Shown: one piece after another, positions 53,841 to 63,906 of the stretch
How positions within the stretch are numbered: position 1 is the stretch's first letter
How the letters are laid out: every line of letters starts with the position of its first letter
Assembly: GCA_012960035.1 (NCBI GenBank)
Contig: DUBZ01000061.1
Span: 124,001-188,000 of the forward strand
Direction: 5' to 3'
Source of the DNA: Myxococcales bacterium
GTDB taxonomy: Bacteria > Myxococcota_A > UBA9160 > UBA4427
Length of the DNA stretch: 64,000 bases
Translations under genes and position numbers: made by a program
The notes under the pieces: generated by a model
What the model was told of the DNA's origin: nothing
The model's database searches: none
What the model saw: the letters and a program-made list of their open reading frames with translations, nothing else

Positions 53841-54733
53841 AGCGTCTCATCGGTGTACCGACGCGACTCGTTCTTTTGATCGCCGGGTTGGCCAGTGGGG
53901 TTGGCCTATTCGCATGTGAGCAAGAACCGGGCGAGCCCGGACGTTATGCCGCTCATGGAATCGTCGAGGACGTCGATCAGGAACTCTCACAGATCCTGAT
54001 CGATCATGAGGATGTTGTTGGTCTCATGCCGGCCATGACGATGAATTTTGCGGTTCCCGATCCGGTACTGCTGGCAAAGCTCGCACCGGGACAGATCATC
54101 GATTTCGAGATCTTTTTTACCGGACGAAGCTATGACGTCGTGAGTGCCGAGATCGTTGGTGAGGCGAGCGAAGACGCGGGTTGGAATCGGCTGCGTGACG
54201 GACTGGTGCGAACGAGCGTTGCGCCGACATTTGATCTCATCGACCAGGGCGGAAATCCGGCGAGCCTCGAGTCCTTTGGTGACCGCGATTTGATGGTCGA
54301 CTTCATCTATACAAGTTGCCCCGGTCCGTGTCCGGTTCAGACTTCTCTGCAGGTCGCCCTTCAGCGTCGAATTCCGGAAGCGCTTCGCGCACATGTCCAT
54401 TTCATCTCGATCAGTCTTGATCCGGAGGTCGATCGTCCGCAGGTGCTCACGGATTATGCCGCCGAGCGAGGCGTAGACTTTTCCAACTGGTCATTCCTGA
54501 CGGGTCCGCCGGAGGTGGTCGCCGAGGTTGTCCGGAGCTGGGGGATCGGTTCGGTGCGTCAGCCGAATGGAACGATCGACCACACGCTCGTCCGTTTCCT
54601 AGTCCAGAACGGGCGGGTGATGCAGCGCTATTGGACTTCAGATGGAACGGATGAAACGATTCTTCAGGATCTGATTGCGCTCGCAGAGATTCGCGCCGCC
54701 GCCTACGGGTCCGAGATTCGCATTCATCCCTGA
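53828..54733 (+). CDS. Fused CusF-like copper domain plus SCO1/SenC protein
   Basis: Membrane-anchored periplasmic protein of 301 residues. After a hydrophobic helix ending in a lipobox-like LFAC, residues about 45-105 match the CusF-type copper(I) domain: IDHEDVVGLMPAMTMNF keeps the His and the two Met of PAMTM, with the usual Trp absent. The rest is SCO1/SenC: DFIYTSCPGPCPVQTS with the copper CxxxC, later IDHTLVRFLVQNGR with the conserved His. SCO proteins deliver copper to cytochrome oxidase CuA. The ATG at 53828 overlaps the barrel gene. The fusion links copper capture with delivery. Confidence 0.85.
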   Translation: MGILKRLIGVPTRLVLLIAGLASGVGLFACEQEPGEPGRYAAHGIVEDVDQELSQILIDHEDVVGLMPAMTMNFAVPDPVLLAKLAPGQIIDFEIFFTGRSYDVVSAEIVGEASEDAGWNRLRDGLVRTSVAPTFDLIDQGGNPASLESFGDRDLMVDFIYTSCPGPCPVQTSLQVALQRRIPEALRAHVHFISISLDPEVDRPQVLTDYAAERGVDFSNWSFLTGPPEVVAEVVRSWGIGSVRQPNGTIDHTLVRFLVQNGRVMQRYWTSDGTDETILQDLIALAEIRAAAYGSEIRIHP

Positions 54734-54883
54734 GAGCGGGGCAGACGGCGCCTTGACCGCTGTCCGCTGACGGACTCTCCGCTTGGATTCGACCCGGGCC
54801 GGGCTTGTCGCACAAATTGGGTCTCGCTGCCCTTTCGCCTCTCTTTCGCCGTCCGCCCGGTCCCGCTAGGCTGAGAAGTCTCT

Positions 54884-57800
54884 ATGGGCGTCCTGTCCTC
54901 TTTTCATCCCGCTGTGCGACGTTGGTTCGAGGAACGATTTCCGGAGGGCCCATCCCCGCCCCAGATTTCAGGTTGGCCGGCGATTGCGCGTCACGAAAAC
55001 ACCTTGATCGCTGCGCCGACGGGTTCGGGCAAGACGCTGGCCGCGTTCCTCGTTTGCATCGATGACTTCTATCAGCGCGCCAGTAGTCGGAGTGGTCGTC
55101 GCGCTGACTCTCGAGCCCATTTCGGCTGCGATGACGACGAACCGTTTCGACTCGATGCCGAGCCCGAGGCGGTGCGTCGCGCCTCTCGCTCGGGGGCACA
55201 ACACCAAGCACAACACCAAGCACAACACCAAGAACACCAACCCAAGTCCGACTCGCGTTCCCCCGTCGCGCCAGAGACCTCACCCGATGGCGTGTCGGTT
55301 CTGTATATCTCGCCGCTGAAGGCGCTGGCCGCGGATATTCAAGAGAACCTTTCGACACCTCTCGCTGAGATCGAAGCCCTGGCGCAGTCCATGGGGTTTC
55401 CGGTGCCCCAGATTCGAATCGGGATGCGAAGCGGGGACACGCCTGCTTCGGCGCGCGCAGCGATGCTGAAAAAGCCGCCACAGATTCTCGTGACGACCCC
55501 CGAGTCTCTCTACCTGTTACTCACCTCCGCGAAGGGTCGGGAGATCTTGCGCACGGTACGGACGGTGATCGTCGATGAGATTCATGCGATGGCGCGAGAC
55601 AAGCGCGGCTCTCATCTGGCGCTGAGTCTTGAACGTCTCGAAGCACTCTGCGACGAGGCGCCGGTACGAATCGGTCTATCGGCGACTCAGAGGCCGATCG
55701 AATTGGTGGCCAAATTGCTTGTCGGCGTGGGACCCGAACGCGTGACCGCAAGCGGTGCCCCTCGCTGCACGATCGTCGATGAGGGACATCGTCGGGAACT
55801 TGACCTCGCAACCGTGCTTCCCGGCAGCGACCTCGAGGCGGTGTCCTCCGGCGAACAGATGGACGAAGTGCTCGACCGGATTGCTGAGCAGGTCTTGCTG
55901 CATCAGACGACATTGATCTTCGTCAATACGCGTCGCATGGCCGAACGTCTGGCACATCAATTGGCCGAAAAATTGGGCGAGGAAGAGATCGCCGCGCATC
56001 ATGGCAGCCTGTCTCGGGACCGGCGACTTCGTGTCGAGTCGGCGCTGCGTGCCGGTCGTCTTCGTGCCCTAGTTGCAACGGCCTCACTCGAACTCGGCAT
56101 TGATGTTGGGCCGGTTGGACTCGTCTGCCAGATTGGATCGCCGCGTAGCCTTGCGACCTTCCTGCAGCGCGTTGGCCGATCCGGCCATTTCCGTGGAGGC
56201 ATACCGAAGGGGCGGCTTTATCCGCTCACGCGGGATGAATTGGTCGAGTGCGCGGGACTGCTTCGCGGTGTGCGAAAGGGGCGCCTGGATCGTTTACTTC
56301 CCCCCGTGGCACCTCTCGATATTCTGGCGCAGCAAATCGTTGCCTCCTGTGCCGCGGAACCTTGGAAAGAAGAAGATCTCTATCAGCTGATGCGTCGCGC
56401 CGCGCCCTTCGAGGGACTCACGCGCGAAGTGTTCGAGGAAGTCGTCGAGCTCGTCTCGGAGGGCATCGAAACGGGACGGGGGCGCCGCGCGGCCTACGTT
56501 CATCGTGACCGGATCGGCGGCATGCTGCGCGCACGCCGCGGCGCGCGTCTGGCGGCACTGACTTCGGGAGGCGCGATCCCGGAAGTCGCCGACTATCGTG
56601 TCATCGCCGATCCCGATGAAACCTTCATCGGCACGGTGGGTGAGGACTTCGCGATCGATAGTCTGCCCGGGGATGTCTTTCTATTGGGCAGCGCGACCTG
56701 GCGAATTCGACGCGTCGAGTCCGGGAAGGTTCGTGTCGTCGATGCCGAAGGGGCCAACCCCAATCTTCCGTTCTGGGTGGGCGAGGCGCCTGCGCGAACC
56801 CGAGAACTATCGGACGAAGTCTCGTTTCTCCGCGAGGAGGTTGAGGCGATTTTGTTACGAGAGGATGAAGCGGCGGCCGCGACATGGCTTGAAGGGGAGA
56901 CTGGTGTCGGGGGCGACGCGGCGGCACAAATTGCCCGCTACCTCGCTGTCTCGAACGCCGCATTAGGCGGCTTGCCGACACGGAAACGCCTTGTCCTCGA
57001 GCGCTTTTTTGATGACGCGGGTGGGATGCAGCTGGTGATTCATTCGCCGCGTGGAGGACGGCTCAATCGCGCGCTCTGCCTCGCCTTGCGCAAGAAATTC
57101 TGCAAGAACTTCAATTTCGAATTGCAGGCGGCGGCCAACGATGACTCGATGGTCCTATCTCTGGGCGCGCATCATAGTTTTCCGCTGGCGGATGTTCCGA
57201 ATTTCCTCCGCAGGGAAGGGATTGAGGACACGCTGATCCAGGCGGTGCTGCCGACGCCTCTTTTTACGGCGAGGTGGCGCTGGAATTTGAATCGCTCGCT
57301 CGCGGTCTTGAGATTTCGCGGCGGAAAGAAAAACCCACCGGCGATTCAGCGAATGGAGTCCGATGATTTAATGGCTGCGATTTTTCCCCAGGCGGCTGCG
57401 TGCCAGGAAAACGTTTCGGGTCCAATTGAAATCCCCGACCATCCCCTCGTTCGTCAAACGATGCACGATTGTCTGACCGACGCGATGGACGTCGACGGGC
57501 TCCGTGTGCTGATCGGGCAGATCGAGGACGGGACGATCGAAATCGTTTGCGCCGATACGACCGAGCCCAGTCCGCTGGCTCACGAGATCTTGAACGGGCG
57601 GCCCTATACCTACCTCGATGATGCGCCGCTCGAAGAACGTCGGACCCGAGCCGTGAAGATGCGGCGGGGCCTGCCGATCGAGGAGCGAGATCTCACACAG
57701 CTCGACCCGAGCTCGATCGCAAAGATTCGAGAGCAAGCCGCACCGCGGCCGCGAGACCCCGAAGAACTCCATGATCTCCTTCTCGGCGCGGGGTTTTGGC

Positions 57801-59626
57801 GCGAGGAATCGCGCTGGCAGCGTTTCTTTCGTGAACTCGAAGCGACCGGGCGAGCGTATTCGTTTGGCGAGGGTGCGGACCGGTTTTGGGTGGCAGCGGA
57901 GCGGTCGACATGGGCGATGGCTCTGCATCCTGGTCCCTGCAAGTGGATGCGTGAGGACGGGCCAACTCGCGTTTCGGGTTCGGTCGAAGAGGAACCGGTT
58001 GAGGTCTACGAAGAAGTCGCTCTGGATGAGGCGATCGCACATGTCCTGCGAGGGCATCTCGAAACGACGGGACCGATTACGGCGGCCGCTTTGGCGGAGC
58101 GACTCGCCGTTCGCGTCGGTCTGGTCGAAATCGGTTTGGCGCAGCTGGAGTCCGAGGGCTTCGTCTTGCGTGGTCGATTCGAAGCCACCCAAGCGCCGGC
58201 GACTCCATCGGCCGCAGCGCTTTCCAGCGCCGAGCCGCCGGTTGAATACTGCGCGCGGCGGCTACTCGCTCGCATTCACAGCTCTTCGCAATCGCGGCTT
58301 CGCGCTTCGGTCGAGCCGGTCAGCGCGCAGGAAATGATGCGATTTCTCTTGGCTTGGCAGCATGTCGCTCCGGGTACCCAATACGAGGGCGCGCCAGGCG
58401 TTGCGCAGGCCGTCGAACAATTGCAGGGCTTTGATCTCGCGGCGGGTGCATGGGAATCCGAAATCCTGGCGGCGCGGATTCGCAATTACGAACCGGCATG
58501 GCTCGATCCATTGTGTTTATCAGGCGCCGTTTCCTGGTTGCGCATCGCACCACCGGTGACCCGCGTACGGACGCCGAAGCGAGCCCAAGCTTTGAAAGAG
58601 CCTCGGACGTTGTTGCTAGGCGCAACGTCGGCTGATCAACAGCAGACGGATACGGGCGTTTTGAGCTCGGGAGCCGAGCCGAGGAGGGCTGAGTCTGCCC
58701 CCGCCAAGGCGCGGTCCAATCCGCTTTCGAGTGTGACGCCGCTCTCGCTCGTCTTGCGTGAGGATTTGCCGTGGCTGTTACAGGCGCATCGTTCAGACGG
58801 GCCAGCGGCGGCGTCCGCCTCGCCGGAAACACGCGAAAGCCTGGCGGAGAAGATTCTCGACTTGCTCCGTACGCGAGGGGCGCTTTTTCATTCGGAGCTG
58901 GTGGCGGCTCTGGATGCGAGGCCCGTCGAGGTCGAATCGGCACTCTGGGAATTGGTGGCACGGGGGCACGTTGGGGCTGATGGATTTCAGGCACTTCGTT
59001 CTCTTCTGGGATCGCGCATCGATGCCGCGAAGGGGCGGGCGGGCAAGCGCGCGCGACGCGGAATGCGGCGTGGTCTAGCTGCGGGACCACTGGCGAGTGC
59101 GGAGGGGCGTTGGTCACTGGTGGTGCCGCGGGAGACGATTGAAGATCTCGACGGAGTTGCCGAAGCGATCGCCGAACAACTGCTGATGCGCTGGGGAATC
59201 GTGTTCCGGGATGTTGTCGTGCGCGAGAATCTCGCGTTGCCATGGCGTGAAATTATCTGGGCGTTGCGACGGCTCGAGGCGCGGGGCGCCATTCGAGGCG
59301 GGCGGTTCGTGTCGGGCTTCACCGGCGAGCAATTCGCGCTGCCCGAGGCGCTCGAGATGCTCGCTCGCGTGAAGCGAAAGCCTCGGGATGGCGAGCGAGT
59401 GCGAGTCTGCGGCAGCGATCCCCTGAATCTGGTGGGCATCATCGTTCCCGGAGATCGCGTCCCGGCGATTCGAACGCGAGAGGTCGTCTATGTCGACGGC
59501 CTTCCGGCGACACCAGCGGCTTTGCAAGAAGCGGCGCTTGAAGACGCGATCGCTGCAACAATAGGAGAGGCGAGTCTGCCCATTTTGAAAATGCACGAAC
59601 CCGGCGAAGTGTTAGGCATAGGATGA
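54884..59626 (+). CDS. lhr: Lhr-type superfamily 2 DNA helicase
   Basis: ATP-dependent helicase of 1580 residues, full length for bacterial Lhr. Motif I AAPTGSGKT, Ia ISPLKALAADIQ, II VDEIHAMARDKRGSH, III SATQRP, IV-like IFVNTRRMAERLAHQLAEKL, V ATASLELGIDVG and VI QRVGRSGH are all present, followed by the winged-helix and beta-barrel Lhr core and a long C-terminal domain. An insertion of about 80 residues between motifs I and Ia (about 65-140) is low-complexity. It includes Gln/His repeats. It starts with ATG and ends overlapping the dehydrogenase gene (ATGA). Role: DNA repair or recombination. Confidence 0.93.
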   Translation: MGVLSSFHPAVRRWFEERFPEGPSPPQISGWPAIARHENTLIAAPTGSGKTLAAFLVCIDDFYQRASSRSGRRADSRAHFGCDDDEPFRLDAEPEAVRRASRSGAQHQAQHQAQHQEHQPKSDSRSPVAPETSPDGVSVLYISPLKALAADIQENLSTPLAEIEALAQSMGFPVPQIRIGMRSGDTPASARAAMLKKPPQILVTTPESLYLLLTSAKGREILRTVRTVIVDEIHAMARDKRGSHLALSLERLEALCDEAPVRIGLSATQRPIELVAKLLVGVGPERVTASGAPRCTIVDEGHRRELDLATVLPGSDLEAVSSGEQMDEVLDRIAEQVLLHQTTLIFVNTRRMAERLAHQLAEKLGEEEIAAHHGSLSRDRRLRVESALRAGRLRALVATASLELGIDVGPVGLVCQIGSPRSLATFLQRVGRSGHFRGGIPKGRLYPLTRDELVECAGLLRGVRKGRLDRLLPPVAPLDILAQQIVASCAAEPWKEEDLYQLMRRAAPFEGLTREVFEEVVELVSEGIETGRGRRAAYVHRDRIGGMLRARRGARLAALTSGGAIPEVADYRVIADPDETFIGTVGEDFAIDSLPGDVFLLGSATWRIRRVESGKVRVVDAEGANPNLPFWVGEAPARTRELSDEVSFLREEVEAILLREDEAAAATWLEGETGVGGDAAAQIARYLAVSNAALGGLPTRKRLVLERFFDDAGGMQLVIHSPRGGRLNRALCLALRKKFCKNFNFELQAAANDDSMVLSLGAHHSFPLADVPNFLRREGIEDTLIQAVLPTPLFTARWRWNLNRSLAVLRFRGGKKNPPAIQRMESDDLMAAIFPQAAACQENVSGPIEIPDHPLVRQTMHDCLTDAMDVDGLRVLIGQIEDGTIEIVCADTTEPSPLAHEILNGRPYTYLDDAPLEERRTRAVKMRRGLPIEERDLTQLDPSSIAKIREQAAPRPRDPEELHDLLLGAGFWREESRWQRFFRELEATGRAYSFGEGADRFWVAAERSTWAMALHPGPCKWMREDGPTRVSGSVEEEPVEVYEEVALDEAIAHVLRGHLETTGPITAAALAERLAVRVGLVEIGLAQLESEGFVLRGRFEATQAPATPSAAALSSAEPPVEYCARRLLARIHSSSQSRLRASVEPVSAQEMMRFLLAWQHVAPGTQYEGAPGVAQAVEQLQGFDLAAGAWESEILAARIRNYEPAWLDPLCLSGAVSWLRIAPPVTRVRTPKRAQALKEPRTLLLGATSADQQQTDTGVLSSGAEPRRAESAPAKARSNPLSSVTPLSLVLREDLPWLLQAHRSDGPAAASASPETRESLAEKILDLLRTRGALFHSELVAALDARPVEVESALWELVARGHVGADGFQALRSLLGSRIDAAKGRAGKRARRGMRRGLAAGPLASAEGRWSLVVPRETIEDLDGVAEAIAEQLLMRWGIVFRDVVVRENLALPWREIIWALRRLEARGAIRGGRFVSGFTGEQFALPEALEMLARVKRKPRDGERVRVCGSDPLNLVGIIVPGDRVPAIRTREVVYVDGLPATPAALQEAALEDAIAATIGEASLPILKMHEPGEVLGIG
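55197..55232 (+). repeat. 12-bp tandem repeat inside lhr
   Basis: CACAACACCAAG occurs three times in a row without change, then a partial copy. It encodes (QHQA)n-like residues in the insertion after motif I and could vary in copy number without breaking the frame. Confidence 0.85.
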
Positions 59627-60531
59627 CCGATGCGGCTTCAGTTCAGAGCGTGGCCTTCTTGTGCCTCGGTGTGATGGGCGGGCCGATCGCTGGGCATCTG
59701 GCCCGGGCCGGACACAAGGTCACTGTTTACAATCGAACCGCTTCGCGCGCGGAGGATTGGGCGCGAGCCCATGCGAAGTTCGACGTCGCGGCCGCGGTGA
59801 CTCCAGCCGAGGCGGCACGCAATGCCGAGTTCGTATTTGCCTGCACGGGTGCCGACTCTGATCTGCGGGAAATCACGACAGGCGCGGAGGGTGCATTTGC
59901 CTCGATGTCCCCGGGTACGGTCTTTGTGGATCACACGACCGCCTCGGCTTCGCTGGCGCGAGAACTGGCGACGCAGGCGGAAGAGCGGGAGATCGGGTTC
60001 CTGGATGCGCCGGTCTCGGGCGGACAGGCGGGGGCAGAGAACGGAACTCTGACCGTCATGGTTGGGGGAGATGAATCGGTCTATGAGAGGGTTACGCCAC
60101 TGCTCGACCATTATGCGAAGAAGCATCTCTTGATTGGCTCTGTGGGTCATGGCCAACTCTCGAAGATGGTCAACCAGATCTGCATTGCCGGGCTGGTTCA
60201 GGCGCTGTCCGAGGGATTGAATTTTGCGCAGCAAGTCGGTGTTGATCCGACGCAGGTCGTCGAAGCGATTTCAGCGGGCGCGGCGGGTTCCTGGCAGATG
60301 GAGAACCGCGCCAAGACCATGCTCGAGGGGGAATTCGAGTTCGGCTTTGCCGTCGACTGGATGCGAAAGGATCTAGGCATGGCACTCGAGGAGGCGCGAC
60401 GAGTTGGAGCCCCTCTGCCGATCACGGAAGACGTCGACCGGCGATACGAAGAGATTCAGGCGCTAGGCGGCGGACGGCTGGATACATCGAGTTTGATCCG
60501 GCTTCTCAAAACGACCACTCGCTCCGACTAG
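59623..60531 (+). CDS. Beta-hydroxyacid dehydrogenase (3-hydroxyisobutyrate / tartronate-semialdehyde reductase type)
   Basis: NAD(P)-dependent enzyme of 302 residues. Rossmann motif FLCLGVMGGPIAGHLARAGH near residues 12-31, then VFVDHTTASASLAREL, FLDAPVSGGQAGAENGTLTV (substrate-binding), and GSVGHGQLSKMVNQICIAGL with the catalytic Lys. Family substrates include 3-hydroxyisobutyrate, tartronate semialdehyde and glyoxylate; which one is not decidable. The start overlaps the stop of lhr, so they are coupled. It is convergent with the TIGR03790-type gene with a 4-base overlap. Confidence 0.9.
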   Translation: MTDAASVQSVAFLCLGVMGGPIAGHLARAGHKVTVYNRTASRAEDWARAHAKFDVAAAVTPAEAARNAEFVFACTGADSDLREITTGAEGAFASMSPGTVFVDHTTASASLARELATQAEEREIGFLDAPVSGGQAGAENGTLTVMVGGDESVYERVTPLLDHYAKKHLLIGSVGHGQLSKMVNQICIAGLVQALSEGLNFAQQVGVDPTQVVEAISAGAAGSWQMENRAKTMLEGEFEFGFAVDWMRKDLGMALEEARRVGAPLPITEDVDRRYEEIQALGGGRLDTSSLIRLLKTTTRSD

Positions 60532-62078
60532 CGCCGACTCGGGCGCTGGGCGGAAGGACCGGGCGCTCGGAAGAGCCAGAGCTGCGCCAGGGCCAGGTCG
60601 CGTTCGTCGACCTGGCCATCGCCGTCGAGATCGTGGTCAGGGTTGTAGGGACCATTGCGTGCGGTGAGCGCGATTCGCTCGAGGTCGCCTCGGGAATCGA
60701 GTGGGTAGATCATTCCCCAGGATGTATCGACGAGTCCGTCGTTATTCACGTCGGCGTCGCAGCGGTTGCCGATGCCGTCCGAATTCGAATCGCGCTGATC
60801 GAAATTCGCGACATCGAGACAATTGTCTTCTACGTCGCGAATGCCGTCTTCGTCCGAGTCGTCCTCATCGTCGCCGTCTCTGCGACCAGCGGCGTGCGCA
60901 CGATGAAGCAATGGATCGCCAACGAAGATATTCGTCCACCCGAGATGCGGAATGCTGCTGAAATGGGCTTCGACCGCGGTGCGTCCATCGAGCCACGCCG
61001 TGAGGAATTTTGCAGGACGCGTGACGCCGCCGAGACTCGGGTCGTCGAGATGCATCGAAATCGCTGCTGCACCGGTTGAGGTCCAGAAGTCGACAGAGCG
61101 GTTGAGTTCCGCAAAATCCCGGCCTCGGTTACCGAGTGAAATGACGAGGCCGGGGAAGGCTAAATGTTCGAGTTCCTTTACTTTGGGCCAGTCCTGGACC
61201 ACTGCACCGACGCGTCGTGGTGCCGGAGAGGGAATTCGGCAGCGATCACAGATTCGGTGTCCGCGTCGCGCGAGTAGATCCCCGAGTGGGCCGAGGAGTG
61301 CAGCTGATGCGGAGTCCCGTGTCGCGACGGGTTCGCTGGCGAAGACCTGCCAGAGTGGTGCGGGATGCTCGGGGTGCTCGTCTTCGCCTTGGGCGTCGAT
61401 CATCTTGCGGATTGCGTCGGGGATGTCGGACTCGGAATGTCCTGAGGCTATTTCTTGCGCCTTGCCCTGCCTTTCGTCGTCGGATGGCGAGCCCGTCAGG
61501 CGAGCGACGAGGAAGCGAAGCTCGGCATCGGCTTCTTGCCGACGAAATTTCTTGAAGGGGCGGGGATCGCCGAAATAGGGATTTGCTGTCCACGGCCGCC
61601 GTCCGTCCTCGGCGGGATCTTCGTCGGTCGCGAGTTCGAGGCGTCCGAGTCCAGCCAATGCGGCGTCCACGGCCAGCGCGAGACAGTCCCTCGGATAGTG
61701 TGGTCGGCCCGGTTCGCAGCGTCCAATTCGAACCGGAATACCCAGGGTGGTGATCAGGACGTCGATGCGCGAATCGGGATCCTCCCTCGCGAGATAGGAT
61801 TCGATGGGGACCGCGATGTCGGATTCAAATGCCGCGAGGCTGATCAAGTCAGCGTCACTGGTGCCCTGGATCTCAAGAGCCAGGATGTGTTTTTCGGGGA
61901 TGTCGCGTGCGGCGGCGTAGTATTCGGCGATGGATCGCGAAACGGGATCACCCGCACGAACCAGAATCAAGATGTCTTCTCGTTCGCCAAACCAACAAGC
62001 TTGAAGAGTGAGCGTGCCGAGGACAGCAAGGAGTGCGAATCGGGCGATTGGTTGGTTCACGAGGTGTTCGGGGCGCAT
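60528..62078 (-). CDS. TIGR03790-type exported protein with calcium-type repeats
   Basis: About 516 residues. A lipoprotein-like signal ([12 protein letters not shown]) is followed by [20 protein letters not shown], then [11 protein letters not shown]: the opening of the TIGR03790 family. Two folded parts follow, with [20 protein letters not shown] in the second. The C-terminal 110 residues carry thrombospondin-type-3-like Asp-rich loops ([33 protein letters not shown]) and a dockerin- or EF-like loop ([18 protein letters not shown]). These usually bind calcium. The ATG at 62078 is chosen from a much longer open frame since it begins the signal. Function not established for the family. Confidence 0.8.
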   Translation of the reverse strand: MRPEHLVNQPIARFALLAVLGTLTLQACWFGEREDILILVRAGDPVSRSIAEYYAAARDIPEKHILALEIQGTSDADLISLAAFESDIAVPIESYLAREDPDSRIDVLITTLGIPVRIGRCEPGRPHYPRDCLALAVDAALAGLGRLELATDEDPAEDGRRPWTANPYFGDPRPFKKFRRQEADAELRFLVARLTGSPSDDERQGKAQEIASGHSESDIPDAIRKMIDAQGEDEHPEHPAPLWQVFASEPVATRDSASAALLGPLGDLLARRGHRICDRCRIPSPAPRRVGAVVQDWPKVKELEHLAFPGLVISLGNRGRDFAELNRSVDFWTSTGAAAISMHLDDPSLGGVTRPAKFLTAWLDGRTAVEAHFSSIPHLGWTNIFVGDPLLHRAHAAGRRDGDDEDDSDEDGIRDVEDNCLDVANFDQRDSNSDGIGNRCDADVNNDGLVDTSWGMIYPLDSRGDLERIALTARNGPYNPDHDLDGDGQVDERDLALAQLWLFRAPGPSAQRPSRR

Positions 62079-62210
62079 CGAGCCGGAATTCCATCGGTCT
62101 GGGGTGGGGGAGCCTTCGATTCTAACACTAGTCGGGCTAGACTTGTCGGCGAAACTCGCGCGCGTAGAATTGCGCTGAACACGACTCGGGAAACGGGGGG
62201 AGATCGAAGG

Positions 62211-63884
62211 GTGGCTCACGAATTCGTCTACACGATGAATGACTTGCGGAAAGTCATTGGAGACCGGGTCATCCTCGATGGGATTTCGCTGTCCTTCCTG
62301 CCGGGTGCCAAGATTGGCGTGCTCGGCGCCAATGGTTCGGGTAAGAGCACGCTGCTGCGGATCATGGCCGGCGTCGATGACGACATCATGGGCGAGGCGC
62401 GACCCGCCAAGGGGCTTCGCATAGGATATTTGCCTCAGGAGCCCGAACTCGATCCCGCCAAGACGGTTCTGGGCAATGTCGAGGAGGGCGTCGGCGAGAT
62501 TCGAGCGTTGCTTGACGACTTCAATGCGCTGTCGGAGAAGTTTGCCGAGCCGATGGAAGATGACGAGATGAACGCGCTGCTCGAGAAGCAGGGCAAGCTT
62601 CAAGACCAGATCGACGCTGCCGATGCTTGGGAAATCGATCGCACTCTCGATGTCGCCATGGAGGCCCTGCGATGTCCGCCACCGGATGCGGATGTCACGA
62701 CGCTCTCGGGGGGTGAGAAGCGCCGCGTGGCACTCTGCCGGCTGCTGCTCTCGAAGCCGGACATGTTGTTGATCGACGAACCGACCAACCATCTCGACGC
62801 CGAGAGTGTGGCCTGGCTCGAACGATTTCTTCAGGAGTATCCGGGAACCGTCGTGGCGATTACGCATGATCGCTATTTCCTGGACAATGTCGCGGGATGG
62901 ATTCTCGAACTCGATCGCGGTCACGGAATTCCCTGGGAAGGAAATTATTCGTCCTGGCTCGAACAGAAGAACAGGCGCCTTGCGGTCGAAGAAAAGCAGG
63001 CGGGCGCGCATGCCCGTACCCTCGCTCGAGAACTCGACTGGATCAAAATGAGCCCACGAGCGCGGCAGGCCAAGGGCAAGGCGCGTATCACTGCATTCGA
63101 AGACCTGATGCGTGAGGGCCAAGACCGAGCGCCGGAAAAGGTCGAGATTGCGATTCCCATTCCCGAACGTCTGGGCGATGTGGTCGTCGACGCCGACTCG
63201 TTAGGCAAGGCCTATCCCAACAAGCTGCTCTTCGAAGATCTCTCCTTCAAACTACCCCCGGGCGGAATTGTCGGGATCATCGGCGCGAATGGTGCGGGCA
63301 AGACGACGCTCTTCAAGATCATCAGCGGCGAAGAAAAGGCTGACGCCGGAGAGCTTCGCCTCGGCGACACCGTTTCACTCTCCTATGTCGATCAGGATCG
63401 ACGCGATCTTGACGGATCCAAGACGGTTTGGGAAGTCATCAGTGGCGGCGACGAAAGGATCGTCATTGGCAATCGGGAAGTGCCGTCGCGCGCCTGGGTT
63501 TCGTCCTTCAATTTCAAGGGCGCCGATCAGCAAAAACTCGTTGGGGATCTCTCCGGGGGAGAGCGAAATCGTGTGAATCTGGCGCTCTTGCTTCGGACTG
63601 GGGGCAACGTCCTGCTGCTCGATGAGCCGACCAATGATCTCGATGTCGACACCCTACGTGCGCTCGAAGATGCATTGATCGACTTTCCGGGTTGCGCGGT
63701 CGTGATTTCCCATGATCGTTGGTTCCTGGATCGGATCGCCACGCATATTCTGGCCTTCGAGGGAGACAGCCATGTCGAGTGGTTCGAGGGCAACTATCAG
63801 GATTACGAAGTCGATCGGAAGAAGCGTCTGGGTGCGGATGCGGACACACCTCATCGAATCAAGTATCGCCGGATCGATGCGTGA
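62211..63884 (+). CDS. ettA: ABC-F ATPase, energy-dependent translational throttle EttA
   Basis: Cytosolic ribosome-binding ABC-F protein of 557 residues. Two ABC domains: Walker [10 protein letters not shown] and GANGAGKTT, signatures LSGGEKRR and LSGGERNR, Walker [21 protein letters not shown] and [11 protein letters not shown]. The linker between ([20 protein letters not shown] and the basic helix after) is the P-site interaction motif region. It gates the ribosome according to ADP/ATP ratio. The GTG at 62211 behind GGGGGGAGATCGAAGG is chosen. It is divergent from the TIGR03790-type gene by 132 bases. Confidence 0.93.
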   Translation: MAHEFVYTMNDLRKVIGDRVILDGISLSFLPGAKIGVLGANGSGKSTLLRIMAGVDDDIMGEARPAKGLRIGYLPQEPELDPAKTVLGNVEEGVGEIRALLDDFNALSEKFAEPMEDDEMNALLEKQGKLQDQIDAADAWEIDRTLDVAMEALRCPPPDADVTTLSGGEKRRVALCRLLLSKPDMLLIDEPTNHLDAESVAWLERFLQEYPGTVVAITHDRYFLDNVAGWILELDRGHGIPWEGNYSSWLEQKNRRLAVEEKQAGAHARTLARELDWIKMSPRARQAKGKARITAFEDLMREGQDRAPEKVEIAIPIPERLGDVVVDADSLGKAYPNKLLFEDLSFKLPPGGIVGIIGANGAGKTTLFKIISGEEKADAGELRLGDTVSLSYVDQDRRDLDGSKTVWEVISGGDERIVIGNREVPSRAWVSSFNFKGADQQKLVGDLSGGERNRVNLALLLRTGGNVLLLDEPTNDLDVDTLRALEDALIDFPGCAVVISHDRWFLDRIATHILAFEGDSHVEWFEGNYQDYEVDRKKRLGADADTPHRIKYRRIDA

Positions 63885-63906
63885 TCGAGAAGGTCTCTGA
63901 AAAGCC

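Noticed and set aside
55197-55232. Short direct repeats considered as a CRISPR-like array
   Set aside because: Units are contiguous 12-mers without spacers and lie in the lhr coding frame.
62079-63122. Long N-terminal extension of the TIGR03790-type frame across ettA
   Set aside because: It is the complement of the EttA coding sequence; the signal-peptide ATG at 62078 is the natural start.
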